The position numbers and the translations under genes are program-made. From Flavobacterium xueshanense (GTDB lineage: Bacteria > Bacteroidota > Bacteroidia > Flavobacteriales > Flavobacteriaceae), in contig NZ_FONQ01000014.1 in assembly GCF_900112975.1 (NCBI RefSeq), forward strand, positions 1-64,000: 64,000 nucleotides of DNA, read 5' to 3'. A model generated the notes under the pieces. The model ran no database searches and was not told the origin of the DNA. It was given only the letters and a program-made list of their open reading frames with translations. How positions within the stretch are numbered: position 1 is the stretch's first letter; every line of letters starts with the position of its first letter. Shown piece after piece: positions 43,318-52,942 of the stretch.

Positions 43318-43350
43318 AAAAAAATCCTTCAAAAATTTGAAAGATTTTTT
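43318..43350 (-). terminator. Terminator of the CAU tRNA
   Basis: On the minus strand AATCTTTCAAA pairs with TTTGAAGGATT (one G-U pair) and is followed by a T-run. Confidence 0.75.
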
Positions 43351-43356
43351 TTAATG

Positions 43357-43430
43357 TGGTCCCACCTGGGCTCGAACCAGGGACCACCTGATTATGAGTC
43401 AGGTGCTCTAACCAGCTGAGCTATAGGACC
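43357..43430 (-). tRNA. tRNA with anticodon CAT (tRNA-Met or tRNA-Ile2)
   Basis: 74-nt cloverleaf on the minus strand: acceptor GGTCCTA/TGGGACC, D-arm AGCTC..GAGC, anticodon stem CCTGA/TCAGG with loop CTCATAA, and T-arm CCTGG-TTCGAGC-CCAGG. Anticodon CAT. It is not an obvious initiator because the acceptor has a normal pair at 1:72. Elongator Met and Ile2 (lysidine-modified) cannot be told apart with certainty; the GGTCC acceptor and TGGTCCCTGG part lean to Ile2. No 3' CCA encoded. Confidence 0.88.
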
Positions 43431-43572
43431 GGTTTCGAGTGTGCAATATTACCACTAATTTTCATTTGCTCCAAATATTTTTGACATAGATTTTAGGATA
43501 GTTCAATTATTAACTTTTTTTCCACAGAAACCAACTGAATATTAGAATACTAACTTAAAGTCCATAATAAAA

Positions 43573-43977
43573 TTATTTTAATTCCTGACACAATTCAATC
43601 AAGACACCATTCGTGCTTTTAGGGTGCAAAAATGCAACTAACTTATTATCAGCTCCTTTTTTTGGAGTTTCATTCAAAACTATAAATCCTTCTTTTTTCA
43701 AACGTGCTATTTCTGAAACAATATCTTCAACATCAAAAGCAATATGATGAACTCCTTCCCCTTTTTTTTCTAAAAACTTAGCAATAGGACTTTCTGGATT
43801 AGTTGCCGCCAAAAGCTCAATTTTATTTGGTCCATTCATAAAAAAAGAAGTAGTCACACCCTCCGTTTCTACATCTTCAAATTTGTAAGCCGGAGCGCCA
43901 AAGAGTTTTTCAAAAACTACATTAGAAACTTCTAAATCCTTAACTGCAATCCCAATATGTTCTATTTTTCTCATCAT
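43573..43977 (-). CDS. mce: Methylmalonyl-CoA epimerase
   Basis: 134 residues, VOC fold with two beta-alpha-beta-beta-beta units. Interconverts R- and S-methylmalonyl-CoA in propionate and succinate metabolism. Metal-ligand His in RKIEHIGIAVKDLE (N terminus), His in GEGVHHIAFDVEDI, and Glu in GVLIELCQ at the C terminus. Length is standard. Methylmalonyl-CoA mutase genes are not in the window. Start may be either of two adjacent Met codons. Confidence 0.9.
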   Translation of the reverse strand: MMRKIEHIGIAVKDLEVSNVVFEKLFGAPAYKFEDVETEGVTTSFFMNGPNKIELLAATNPESPIAKFLEKKGEGVHHIAFDVEDIVSEIARLKKEGFIVLNETPKKGADNKLVAFLHPKSTNGVLIELCQELK

Positions 43978-44183
43978 TTATACTATCAATTCAACGTTGT
44001 TTTCAAATTCGTGCAGTACACTAACTGCAATAAAATTTGTTTGACGTAAAATTAAACATTAAAAAGAAAAAACAACTGCCCTGATAAAAGTAAGTTGAAT
44101 TAAATCCCTCATAATAATTCGATAAAAAATACCAATCGCACGAATTATAATTGTTATTTTGTAAATTCTAATTTAGAATTGAT

Positions 44184-45836
44184 ATGTTAAAAAACAATTT
44201 AAAATACACCTTATTCGTATTGCTTTTTATTGCCGTAGGTTGCGCCAAAAGAGGTTCTATTACTGGCGGATTAAAAGATACCATAGCCCCTGTTTTAAAA
44301 ATAAGTTTCCCGAAGAACTTCAGCACTAACTTCGAAGGAAATGAAATCAAGTTGGTATTTGATGAAAATGTTAAACTGAAAAATTTGAACAAACAGTTGA
44401 TTATTTCACCACCTATGAAAAATGAGCCGCTGATTTTACCAACAACGGCAAGCAAAACGATTTCAATCACGATAAAAGATACACTACAACCAAATACAAC
44501 GTATAGCTTTAATTTTGGACAAAGTATTGCTGACAACAATGAAGGAAATCCTTTGAATCAATTCCAATATGTATTTTCAACTGGTGACTATATTGACTCT
44601 TTAAGCCTTGGCGGATCAGTAAAAAGCGCTTATGACAAAGAGGTCGAACCGTTCGTTTCCGTAATGCTTTACGAAGTGAATGATAGCTTTAAAGACTCCA
44701 TTATTTATACCCAAAATCCAAGATACGTTACCAACACCTTGGACAGTTTGAAAACATTTCGTTTAGACAATTTAAAACCTGGAAAATACCTTCTTGTAGC
44801 CATGAAAGACTACAACAGCAACAATAAATACAATCCAAAAACAGACAAAATTGGGTTTAACAAAGGCTTTATTACTATTCCAAATGATACGCTTTACGAA
44901 TTAGAGTTGTTTACAGAAACCCTTCCTTTTAAAACTTTCAAACCAAGTCAAGCATCCGGAAACCGATTGCTTATGGGATTTGAAGGCAAAATAAATTCTG
45001 CCGCAGCAAGACCCAAAATAATTTTAAAAAACAACAAAGATATTCTGTCTACTGTCATTACTAAATTTCCAAAAAAAGATTCCCTTCAAATCTGGCATAA
45101 ACCTATTAAAGCTGATTCACTAAATTTGGCTGTAGCCAAAGACCAGTACGAAACCAATTTCACCTTTAAAATAAAAGACCAAAAAAAGGACACGTTGAGT
45201 ATTTCAGCCATACAAACAAACAATTTGAAATTTCGAGAACGGTTTACTTTAGAGAGCAAAACTCCGTTAATCAGTTTCCAAAATTCAAAAATAAGTCTGA
45301 CCAATAATGCAAAAACAGAAGTGCCTTTTACTACTGAATACGATGAATTTAATCAAAAATTGTATTTTGATTTCAAAAAAGAACCTTCCGAAAAATACAC
45401 TTTTACAATTTTACCAGGTGCATTGATTGACTTCTTCGAAAAATCGAATGATACGTTAAACTATAAATTAAGTACTAAAAGCTATTCCGAAATGGCAAAT
45501 CTAAGGGTTTTATTACAAAATGTACAACAATTTCCCATCATCGTGGAACTCACTAATTCCAAAGGCGATATTTTAGCCTCTGAATATTCGGAAAATGGCA
45601 CTACAGTCGATTTCAATTTGCTGGAACCTTCTGTATTTTCGCTTCGGGTAATTTATGACACCAATAAAAACAAGGAATGGGATGCTGGTAATTATTTAGA
45701 AAAACGTCAGGCTGAGGAAGTAATCTATTCTTCTAAAGAAATATCTCTTCATGCTAATTTTGATTGGGAAGAGATATTTGATTTGAGTCTTCCGTACATT
45801 CCAGAACCTAAAAAGAAAACCGACAAGAAGAAATAA
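44184..45836 (+). CDS. Ig-like domain lipoprotein (Big_5 type)
   Basis: 550 residues. A lipoprotein signal peptide with the lipobox FIAVGC puts the acylated Cys at residue 20. CAKRGSITGGLKDTIAPVL is the typical mature start of this Bacteroidota family. An N-terminal Ig-like domain (about 35-130; KNFSTNFEGNEIKLVFDENV, NTTYSFNFGQSIADNNEGN) is followed by beta-rich repeats and a carboxypeptidase-regulatory-like region (KPGKYLLVAMKDYNSNNKYNP). Probably outer-membrane-anchored. Exact role unknown. Confidence 0.85.
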   Translation: MLKNNLKYTLFVLLFIAVGCAKRGSITGGLKDTIAPVLKISFPKNFSTNFEGNEIKLVFDENVKLKNLNKQLIISPPMKNEPLILPTTASKTISITIKDTLQPNTTYSFNFGQSIADNNEGNPLNQFQYVFSTGDYIDSLSLGGSVKSAYDKEVEPFVSVMLYEVNDSFKDSIIYTQNPRYVTNTLDSLKTFRLDNLKPGKYLLVAMKDYNSNNKYNPKTDKIGFNKGFITIPNDTLYELELFTETLPFKTFKPSQASGNRLLMGFEGKINSAAARPKIILKNNKDILSTVITKFPKKDSLQIWHKPIKADSLNLAVAKDQYETNFTFKIKDQKKDTLSISAIQTNNLKFRERFTLESKTPLISFQNSKISLTNNAKTEVPFTTEYDEFNQKLYFDFKKEPSEKYTFTILPGALIDFFEKSNDTLNYKLSTKSYSEMANLRVLLQNVQQFPIIVELTNSKGDILASEYSENGTTVDFNLLEPSVFSLRVIYDTNKNKEWDAGNYLEKRQAEEVIYSSKEISLHANFDWEEIFDLSLPYIPEPKKKTDKKK

Positions 45837-45839
45837 AAA

Positions 45840-46610
45840 CTATCTATTTTCTATTTCAAAAGAATCTCTGTCGTTCAAAAAACCCAATTTTTGTCGGGTT
45901 TCCAGCATTTTTTGCTTATCTAATTCAACTGGAAACATACCTTCCGTTTCTAGTGGAATTTGAATATAGTTTCCAAGAAAATCGATTACTTGTGAATGGC
46001 CAATGTATTCATAGCCATTTGCGTCAGTACCGATTCTATTGACCCCAATCGCATAACTCATGTTTTCTATCGCTCGTGCTTTCAATAAAGCATCCCAAGC
46101 ATTAGTTCTTATTTTTGGCCAACTCGCCACATAAATCAACACGTCATAGTCCTCTGAATTTCTGGAAAAAGCAGGGAATCGTAAATCATAACAAATCAAC
46201 GGACAAATTTTCCATCCTAAGTAGTCCACAACTATTTTTTGGTTTCCACTGGTATAAACTTTGTCTTCGCCAGCCAGTGTGAACAAATGCCTTTTATCAT
46301 AAAACTGGATTTCTCCGGAAGGAAACACAAATACTAATCTATTGTAAAAATTCCCGTTTTCCTCTATTACTAAACTTCCAGTAATAGCGCAGTTTCTGGC
46401 TTTCGCCAAAACTGTAAGCCAACTTATTGTTTCGCCTTGCATAGTTTCAGCGACATGTTCAGGATTCATCGTAAAACCGCTGCTAAACATTTCCGGCAAT
46501 ACAATTAAATCAACCGCTGAAGTGATTTCATTGATTTTTGCTTCGAAATAATTTCGGTTGACTTTTGGGTTTTCCCAAATTAAAGGAGCTTGAATCAGGA
46601 TGACTTTCAT
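45840..46610 (-). CDS. Omega-amidase / carbon-nitrogen hydrolase (nitrilase superfamily)
   Basis: 256 residues from MKVILIQAPL; the frame reaches 46643, but those 11 codons are not family-like. The nitrilase triad is present: Glu in LPEMFSSGF, Lys in FYDKRHLF, and Cys in CPLICYDLRFP. Matches the YafV/omega-amidase group, which hydrolyses alpha-ketoglutaramate and alpha-ketosuccinamate. The 3' end converges on the lipoprotein gene with a 3-bp gap. Confidence 0.88.
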   Translation of the reverse strand: MKVILIQAPLIWENPKVNRNYFEAKINEITSAVDLIVLPEMFSSGFTMNPEHVAETMQGETISWLTVLAKARNCAITGSLVIEENGNFYNRLVFVFPSGEIQFYDKRHLFTLAGEDKVYTSGNQKIVVDYLGWKICPLICYDLRFPAFSRNSEDYDVLIYVASWPKIRTNAWDALLKARAIENMSYAIGVNRIGTDANGYEYIGHSQVIDFLGNYIQIPLETEGMFPVELDKQKMLETRQKLGFLNDRDSFEIENR

Positions 46611-46680
46611 TTTTTTATTTTTTGTAAAAATAAGAAATATCACAACACCATAAGTTCATTATATTAGCAAAAAAAACTTT

Positions 46681-47244
46681 ATGAAAAAGATATTAGTCGT
46701 AATAGCAATGTTATTCAATATTTTGATTTTTGGCCAGGAAAAATCAGGAGCGAAACAATTTTGGGAAAACCTGCAGAAACAATGCGGCAAATCATTTATC
46801 GGAGAAGTCAAAGAAGGCGCTGCCAATGAAACTTTTCGAGATAAAAAATTGGTAATGCATGTTCGCAATTGTGACAAAAAGACGATTCGAATTCCGTTTT
46901 TTGTAGGAAATGATAAATCAAGAACTTGGGTATTGACGTACAAAAACGACCGTATTCAATTGAAACATGACCATCGTCACGAAGATGGCTCTGAAGATAA
47001 GGTGACACAATACGGTGGGACAACCACAAATTCTGGATCATCGATGCTTCAGTTTTTTCCGGCAGATCAAGAAACCCGTAATTTGATTCCAAATGCTGCT
47101 GCAAATGTCTGGTGGATTACTTTAGACGAAACTTCTTTTACCTATAATCTAAGACGCATCGGTTCAGACCGATTGTTTTCCGTGAAATTTGACATTACAA
47201 AAGGAGTACCAACACCTTCCGCACCTTGTGGATGGAAAGACTAA
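46681..47244 (+). CDS. Secreted protein of unknown function
   Basis: 187 residues with a signal peptide (about 1-18, ending ILIFGQ). The mature part is mixed charged, with KQFWENLQKQCGKSFIGEV, LVMHVRNCDKKTIRIPFFV, and two His-rich strands (KHDHRHEDG), and ends near APCGWKD. Three Cys may form disulphides. From memory, similar proteins occur in many Flavobacteriaceae with no assigned role. Terminator follows. Confidence 0.75.
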   Translation: MKKILVVIAMLFNILIFGQEKSGAKQFWENLQKQCGKSFIGEVKEGAANETFRDKKLVMHVRNCDKKTIRIPFFVGNDKSRTWVLTYKNDRIQLKHDHRHEDGSEDKVTQYGGTTTNSGSSMLQFFPADQETRNLIPNAAANVWWITLDETSFTYNLRRIGSDRLFSVKFDITKGVPTPSAPCGWKD

Positions 47245-47276
47245 ACTAGTTCTGAAATCTAACTTTTAACCATAAA

Positions 47277-47310
47277 AAAACGCATTCAAATTTGACATTG
47301 AATGCGTTTT
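47277..47310. terminator. Bidirectional terminator between 46681 gene and sdhB
   Basis: AAAACGCATTCAA (47277-47289) and TTGAATGCGTTTT (47298-47310), with an A-run on the left and T-rich flank on the right; convergent genes. Confidence 0.85.
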
Positions 47311-47355
47311 AAATTACTATTTAATCTTTCGACCAGATTTGGACTTTAAGACATA

Positions 47356-48102
47356 TTATCCTTTCAAACTTGCAGATAAATATTCTCTATTCATTCGAGC
47401 AATATTTTCAAGAGAAATTCCTTTTGGACATTCTACTTCGCAAGCTCCGGTATTTGTACAGTTACCAAAACCTTCGGCATCCATTTGGCTCACCATGTTC
47501 AACACACGGTCAGTAGCTTCCACTTTTCCTTGCGGTAATAAGGCAAATTGAGACACTTTAGCAGAAACAAATAACATAGCCGAAGAGTTTTTGCAACTCG
47601 CTACACAAGCGCCACAACCAATACATGTTGCAGCATCAAATGCTCTATCTGCATCGTGTTTAGGAATAGGAATTGTATTGGCATCAATAGTATTTCCAGA
47701 TGTGTTCACAGAAATAAAACCACCAGATTGCTGGATTCTATCAAATGCGCCTCTATCAACCACTAAATCTTTAATTACGGGGAATGCTTTTGCTCTAAAA
47801 GGTTCTATAAAAATAGTGTCCCCATCTTTAAATTTACGCATGTGCAATTGACACGTTGTAACCAAACGGTCAGGTCCATGCGCTTCACCATTAATGAACA
47901 AAGAACACATTCCGCAAATTCCTTCGCGACAATCATGGTCAAAAGCAACAGTATCTTCTCCTTTTACGATTAATTCATCGTTCAAAATGTCAAGCATTTC
48001 AAGAAAAGACATATCTGGTTCAATTCCATCAATTGGATATTCAACTATTTTTCCTTCTGAGGCGGCATTTTTCTGACGCCATATTTTTAATGTAAGTTTC
48101 AT
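47356..48102 (-). CDS. sdhB: Succinate dehydrogenase/fumarate reductase iron-sulfur subunit
   Basis: 248 residues. N-terminal [2Fe-2S] ferredoxin domain with CREGICGMC and a later Cys, and C-terminal [4Fe-4S]/[3Fe-4S] domain with [11 protein letters not shown] and [14 protein letters not shown]. It passes electrons from SdhA flavin to the membrane subunit. This sequence type goes with the one-polypeptide cytochrome b, menaquinone-linked (type B) complexes. Last gene of sdhCAB. Confidence 0.96.
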   Translation of the reverse strand: MKLTLKIWRQKNAASEGKIVEYPIDGIEPDMSFLEMLDILNDELIVKGEDTVAFDHDCREGICGMCSLFINGEAHGPDRLVTTCQLHMRKFKDGDTIFIEPFRAKAFPVIKDLVVDRGAFDRIQQSGGFISVNTSGNTIDANTIPIPKHDADRAFDAATCIGCGACVASCKNSSAMLFVSAKVSQFALLPQGKVEATDRVLNMVSQMDAEGFGNCTNTGACEVECPKGISLENIARMNREYLSASLKG

Positions 48103-48110
48103 TTTTTTTG

Positions 48111-48146
48111 TAAGTATTAAGTATTAAGACTTAAGTATCGAGACTT
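48111..48146. repeat. AAGTATTAAG-type repeat in the sdhA-sdhB gap
   Basis: AAGTATTAAGTATTAAGACT followed by TAAGTATCGAGACTT: tandem and partly inverted AGTATTAAGAC units, like other short flavobacterial interspersed repeats; no second copy found in the window. Confidence 0.5.
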
Positions 48147-48155
48147 TTCTAAATA

Positions 48156-50156
48156 CTATTTATAACTTCTTTGAACTAGTTTAACATTTTCGAACATTAA
48201 CTCTTCTTTATGTAATACTGCATCGCTAGGATTACCTTTGTATTCCCATGCTGCAACGTATGCAAAGTTTTCGTCGTCACGTTGTGCTTCTCCTTCCGGT
48301 GTTTGATACTCTTCACGGAAGTGACCTCCACAAGATTCATTTCTATGTAGGGCATCTTTGGCAAACAACTCACCTAATTCAAGGAAATCAGCAATACGAA
48401 GTGCTTTAGCCAACTCTGGGTTAAAACTGTTCGCTGTTCCAGGAATTTTTACCTCTTTATAGAATTCTTCTCTAATTGCTGCAATTTCATTTTGTGCTTC
48501 TGTTAAACCTTTAGCATTACGAGCCATTCCAACTTTATCCCACATGATTTTTCCTAATTTCTTATGGAAATAATCCGCTGGTTTAGAACCTCCGTTACTC
48601 ATTAAAGCCTCAATCTGTTGCTTAACATTTTTCTCTGCTTGTTCAAATTCTGGAGAATCAGTAGAGATGGTACCCATTTTAATATCTGGGGCTAAATAAT
48701 CCCCAATGGTGTAAGGAAGAACAAAATATCCATCTGCCAAACCTTGCATTAATGCAGAAGCTCCCAATCTGTTCGCTCCGTGGTCTGAAAAGTTAGATTC
48801 TCCAATAGAGAAACAACCAGGAATTGTAGTTTGTAAGTTATAATCAACCCAAGTTCCTCCCATCGTGTAATGCACGGCTGGATAAATCATCATAGGAGTT
48901 GAATATGGATTTTCGTCTACAATTTTCTCGTACATCTGGAACAAGTTACCATATTTATTGGCTACAACTTCTGTTCCTAATTTAATAACCAAAGCTTTAT
49001 CATTTTCGTCTAAATGCTTTAATCTCGCTTGATCTACTCCGTATCTTTCAATTGCAGCAGCAAAATCAAGATAAACAGCTTCTCCTGTTTTGTTAACACC
49101 AAAACCGGCATCACATCTTTCTTTAGCCGCACGAGAAGCAATATCTCTAGGCACTAAATTTCCAAAAGCAGGATATCTTCTTTCTAAATAATAATCTCTA
49201 TCGGCTTCTGCAATTTGGGTTGGTTTTAATTTTCCATCTCTAATCGCCTTGGCATCTTCTAATTTTGCAGGAACCCAAATACGGCCATCATTACGCAAGG
49301 ATTCTGACATTAACGTCAATTTTGCCTGATGCTCTCCAGATACCGGAATACAAGTTGGGTGAATTTGTGTGTAACAAGGATTTGCAAAAAACGCTCCTCT
49401 TTTGTGAATTTTCCAAGCTGCGGTTACATTACTTCCCATCGCATTCGTCGAAAGGAAAAAGACGTTTCCGTAGCCTCCGGAAGCAATAACTACAGCATGA
49501 GCAGAATGTCTTTCGATTTCTCCCGTAACCAAATTACGCGCTATTATTCCTCTTGCTTTACCGTTTACGATTACTAAATCCAGCATCTCGTGACGGTTGT
49601 GCATTTTTATTTTTCCACGACCTATTTGGCGGTTCATTGCTGAATACGCCCCTAATAATAATTGTTGTCCTGTTTGTCCTTTGGCATAAAAAGTTCTAGA
49701 AACTAATGTACCTCCAAAAGAACGGTTGTCAAGTAATCCGCCATATTCACGGGCAAAAGGTACACCTTGAGCCACACACTGGTCAATAATATTGGTAGAA
49801 ACCTCAGCAAGACGGTGAACGTTTGCTTCACGAGCGCGGTAATCGCCACCTTTTACAGTATCATAAAACAAACGGAACGTTGAATCTCCGTCTCCTTGAT
49901 AATTTTTTGCAGCGTTGATTCCCCCTTGTGCCGCAATCGAGTGCGCACGACGCGGTGAATCTTGAAAACAAAATGCTTTTACGTTATATCCTAACTCTGC
50001 CAACGTTGCAGCAGCCGAACCTCCAGCTAAACCTGTACCAACTACAATAATATCTAAATTACGTTTGTTAGCAGGATTTACTAAATTAATGTGATCTTTA
50101 TAATTTGTCCATTTGTCCGAAATTGAACCGCCTGGAATTTTTGAATCTAATGCCAT
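48156..50156 (-). CDS. sdhA: Succinate dehydrogenase/fumarate reductase flavoprotein subunit
   Basis: 666 residues, catalytic subunit that oxidises succinate. FAD motif [20 protein letters not shown] (about 34-53), the covalent FAD His in [16 protein letters not shown], active-site region [12 protein letters not shown], and the C-terminal capping/helical part with [12 protein letters not shown]. Longer than the E. coli protein, as is usual for menaquinone-type SdhA. Between sdhC (13-bp gap) and sdhB (53-bp gap with a repeat). Confidence 0.97.
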   Translation of the reverse strand: MALDSKIPGGSISDKWTNYKDHINLVNPANKRNLDIIVVGTGLAGGSAAATLAELGYNVKAFCFQDSPRRAHSIAAQGGINAAKNYQGDGDSTFRLFYDTVKGGDYRAREANVHRLAEVSTNIIDQCVAQGVPFAREYGGLLDNRSFGGTLVSRTFYAKGQTGQQLLLGAYSAMNRQIGRGKIKMHNRHEMLDLVIVNGKARGIIARNLVTGEIERHSAHAVVIASGGYGNVFFLSTNAMGSNVTAAWKIHKRGAFFANPCYTQIHPTCIPVSGEHQAKLTLMSESLRNDGRIWVPAKLEDAKAIRDGKLKPTQIAEADRDYYLERRYPAFGNLVPRDIASRAAKERCDAGFGVNKTGEAVYLDFAAAIERYGVDQARLKHLDENDKALVIKLGTEVVANKYGNLFQMYEKIVDENPYSTPMMIYPAVHYTMGGTWVDYNLQTTIPGCFSIGESNFSDHGANRLGASALMQGLADGYFVLPYTIGDYLAPDIKMGTISTDSPEFEQAEKNVKQQIEALMSNGGSKPADYFHKKLGKIMWDKVGMARNAKGLTEAQNEIAAIREEFYKEVKIPGTANSFNPELAKALRIADFLELGELFAKDALHRNESCGGHFREEYQTPEGEAQRDDENFAYVAAWEYKGNPSDAVLHKEELMFENVKLVQRSYK

Positions 50157-50169
50157 TTATAATTGAATA

Positions 50170-50835
50170 TTAATGATTGAAATAATGAAATAATGCAATA
50201 AAAATAAATCCAAAAGGAACTACAATTGCAAAAGCATATCCTAATGTATGCAACGATTTTGAATATTTATTATTAAAACCTACAGATTGGAACGAAGAAT
50301 TGAAACCGTGCCACAAGTGTAACGATAACAAAAGAAACGAAACGCAATAAATTGCCGTACGAATCCCACTTTCAAATTTATGCGTCAACTCAGCGAAATA
50401 TCTGGTTTCGTCGAGAGGGTTAACCTCTACATATTTATACACCATTTCTGGAACCCAGAAATCGTAAAAATGTAGTCCCAAGAAAGCTAAGACAACTAAA
50501 CCACTAACAATCATATTTCTTGAAGCCCAAGAAGAGTTAGCCGCCCCGTTATTCTTTGCATAAGAAATTGGTCTTGCACTGTTATTTTTAATTTCCAAAA
50601 CCATACCCATTACAAAGTGGAAAACTACACCAAAAATAAGAATTGGTTGAAACACAAATTGAACCAATGGATTATTTCCCATAAAATGAGAAATAGAGTT
50701 AAAAGTATCAGGACTAAAAACCGAGGTACTGTTTATAAAAAAATGTTGTGCTAAAAATAAAATTAAGAAAAGTCCAGAAAGCGCCATAGCGACTTTTTTT
50801 GCTATCGATGACTTTAATAATGCAGATTTTGCCAT
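50170..50835 (-). CDS. sdhC: Succinate dehydrogenase cytochrome b subunit
   Basis: 221 residues with five TM helices. Haem-binding His residues are visible in AQHFF, FGVVFHFVMG, GLHFYDFW and LLLSLHLWHGF. It is the single membrane anchor of the type B complex and binds two haems b and menaquinone. First gene of sdhCAB, with a good promoter 33 bp upstream. Confidence 0.95.
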   Translation of the reverse strand: MAKSALLKSSIAKKVAMALSGLFLILFLAQHFFINSTSVFSPDTFNSISHFMGNNPLVQFVFQPILIFGVVFHFVMGMVLEIKNNSARPISYAKNNGAANSSWASRNMIVSGLVVLAFLGLHFYDFWVPEMVYKYVEVNPLDETRYFAELTHKFESGIRTAIYCVSFLLLSLHLWHGFNSSFQSVGFNNKYSKSLHTLGYAFAIVVPFGFIFIALFHYFNH

Positions 50836-51299
50836 AGGAATTTGAATAAATTAATTTAAAAATCATACAAAAATAAAGCAATTAGTAATGAACTACAACC
50901 TTTTCGCTTTAATTTATAATGATTTTAAAGTGTTAAGCCCTAAAACTTAATAATTTGCTAAAAATCAGTACTTAAGACGCTATAAACCTGTGATTTAGTT
51001 AAACAAAAGTGAATAATTATGAAATTAATCCAATCTGCAGAATAACGATAATTCACAGAAATTCCAGCTAAATTTACAATATCAATAATTTTGGTGGTAA
51101 TTAAACTTCAAATTCCTAAAAGTTTAATAAACACTCTTTTTACAGTCTGAAATAAATTGTCATCAAACTCCTAACTTTTACTTTTTTAAGAAAAAATTTT
51201 AGAATAAAAATAGGAATTTACACCATTTTTTTTATCCGTTAAATGAAGAAAATTTACAGTTGAACTTTCGCTGCTTTTCTATTAAAAGATAATATTTAT
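50836..51299. other. Long gene-free gap upstream of sdhC
   Basis: 464 bp with no coding-like open frame on either strand, very AT-rich. It holds the sdhC promoter at 50868. I see no strong hairpin or repeat in the rest. Confidence 0.6.
50868..50875 (-). promoter_or_regulatory. sdhCAB promoter
   Basis: Minus-strand TATTTTTG (-7 box) with TTG at 50896-50898 on the minus strand, 20-bp spacing, matching the Bacteroidota TTG-N17-23-TAnnTTTG pattern; 33 bp before the sdhC start. Confidence 0.6.
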
Positions 51300-52781
51300 T
51301 TAACTGAATTTTGTCATGTATTGCTGTACGATTAAATCCGTGTTTTCATGGCGCATTTTTTGCTCTAACTGAATTGGCGGTGAAGCTCTTTCCAAACAAT
51401 TCTTAACCGCACAGGTTTCACAGGTAACCCCGACAATCTGTTTCTTAAGAGAATCATTTTCGATAAACTTAAATTTTTTCTTCATTCCCGGCGTAATCAA
51501 TATACCTACCGAAATACTGCGGATACAATCTACCTTAAACGGATCCGGTGTTGCGGATGAAAAAACAAGGTATTCATTTTTACTGTTTTCATAACTGGAG
51601 ATTTGCGCGTCAAAAAAGTGGTTTTTATTTTGCTTCAAAGACTCCTCAATTGTGCGTATCGAAACCCATCTTCGGCAGTAATGCTCATTCATTTCATTCG
51701 CATGCGGTTCCTGCTGATTCGTGATGTGTAATTCTTTTTTTATTTGATAAGTATCCGTTCCTATTTGATGAGACAGTCTTAGAAAAAAGAGGTTTTTCAG
51801 CTGAAAATCTTTTGGTAAAATGTTAGTCAATCTTTGATAAAACGATTCTGGAGAGACATTAAACCCACTCATCAAAGCAATCATCTCCTCAGGCTTTGGA
51901 TTTGTCTTTGACAAAAATAAGTTTAGTTCGTCTATCAGTTTTTGTCTTGGAATAAGCAATGCTCCCGCAAAATATGAAGCGTAAAAATTATTCAAAACCT
52001 GATCAAAATTATCAAATTTAATCCAACTGAACGTATACAACCTATCGGTAATCTCAAGATAATTATAGGCTATTTCTTTAGCCAGAATAAACGCTTTTTG
52101 AGGTTCGTCAATATCTAATGAAAGTAACAAAGTCTTACTTTTTGGCACAAAAATAGATCTCAAATCCCCCAATTGTTCTTGTTCAGAAAAAACGAGCTCT
52201 TTTATCGTGTAAGCATATTCTTCAATTAATATCGCCGTGAGTTCTTCAATCGAAATTTTGGTGTCGATATTTACATAAAACGCTTTGGAAAACTGCAAAA
52301 CCTTTTGCTCTAAATCTTCAAAATAATTCGTGTGCGCTTCCTGATACGAACGCAACGAAGCCAAAAAGAAACTCTCTCTGGTCAAATTATAATGTTGGGC
52401 AATCTCAATAATTGTACTTATAAACGCATTGACTTTTGCAGGAGCGTTAGCAATAATATCAATAAGGTCATTTTCCTGAATCCCAAAAATCTCCAAAGGA
52501 ATCTCTTTTAAAATGCCAGATTTCAGGATTTCTCCAATGGGCGCCAAATTATTATCCAGTTTTAATGAAACCATATTGTCATAAGAAACATCCAGTTTTT
52601 CAGACAGCAGAATGATTTTATCCGTTTTGGGATACTTTTTGCCTTTTTCAATTTCGTTCAAATACGATTTTGAAAGGTCCGTTATTTTTGCCAATCCAAA
52701 TAAAGACAAATTCTTATTTGTACGTGCCTGCTTAAGTTTTAATCCAAAAATCAACTTGATATAATCCTTTTCTATGTTCAT
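51300..52781 (-). CDS. RamB-like XRE/DUF955/DUF2083 transcriptional regulator, divergent from aceBA
   Basis: 493 residues. XRE helix-turn-helix at about 10-65 (LKQARTNKNLSLFGLAKITDLSKSYLNEIE), then a long central region related to the IrrE/ImmA (DUF955) family at about 190-270, in which the HExxH zinc motif reads KEIAY and so is degenerate. The DUF2083 C-terminal domain (about 330-480) has the conserved CETCAVKNC motif. This domain order is that of RamB and ScfR/ClgR-like regulators of acetate metabolism in Actinobacteria. It faces aceB-aceA across 161 bp containing a large dyad, so it very likely controls the glyoxylate shunt and itself. Confidence 0.9.
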   Translation of the reverse strand: MNIEKDYIKLIFGLKLKQARTNKNLSLFGLAKITDLSKSYLNEIEKGKKYPKTDKIILLSEKLDVSYDNMVSLKLDNNLAPIGEILKSGILKEIPLEIFGIQENDLIDIIANAPAKVNAFISTIIEIAQHYNLTRESFFLASLRSYQEAHTNYFEDLEQKVLQFSKAFYVNIDTKISIEELTAILIEEYAYTIKELVFSEQEQLGDLRSIFVPKSKTLLLSLDIDEPQKAFILAKEIAYNYLEITDRLYTFSWIKFDNFDQVLNNFYASYFAGALLIPRQKLIDELNLFLSKTNPKPEEMIALMSGFNVSPESFYQRLTNILPKDFQLKNLFFLRLSHQIGTDTYQIKKELHITNQQEPHANEMNEHYCRRWVSIRTIEESLKQNKNHFFDAQISSYENSKNEYLVFSSATPDPFKVDCIRSISVGILITPGMKKKFKFIENDSLKKQIVGVTCETCAVKNCLERASPPIQLEQKMRHENTDLIVQQYMTKFS

Positions 52782-52785
52782 ATCT

Positions 52786-52793
52786 CAAAGATA
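52786..52793 (-). promoter_or_regulatory. Promoter of the RamB-like regulator; possible leaderless mRNA
   Basis: Minus-strand TATCTTTG (-7) and TTG at 52813-52815 (exactly 19-bp spacing). The predicted mRNA start falls at about 52780, at the A of the ATG, so the transcript could be leaderless. Confidence 0.6.
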
Positions 52794-52823
52794 AGCTAAA
52801 AAATATTTAAGCCAAAAAAAATA

Positions 52824-52862
52824 TTTTTACTTTTTAGCGTACGTTCGCTTGTTTAGTAAAAA
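52824..52862. promoter_or_regulatory. Candidate operator dyad of the RamB-like regulator
   Basis: Outer arms TTTTTACT (52824-52831) and AGTAAAAA (52855-52862) flank an inner 14-bp palindrome AGCGTACGTTCGCT (52836-52849). It lies between the two promoters and overlaps the aceB -33 TTG at 52849-52851, the place for a repressor. Confidence 0.65.
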
Positions 52863-52870
52863 ACTTTTTG

Positions 52871-52878
52871 TATCATTG
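52871..52878 (+). promoter_or_regulatory. aceB promoter, -7 box
   Basis: TATCATTG (one mismatch to TAnnTTTG) with TTG at 52849-52851, 19-bp spacing. Predicts a leader of about 60 nt. Confidence 0.5.
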
Positions 52879-52942
52879 CACTGTTAAACAATCACATATT
52901 ATTAACAAACATTCATTATTGTTAAATTAAATACGTTTTAAA

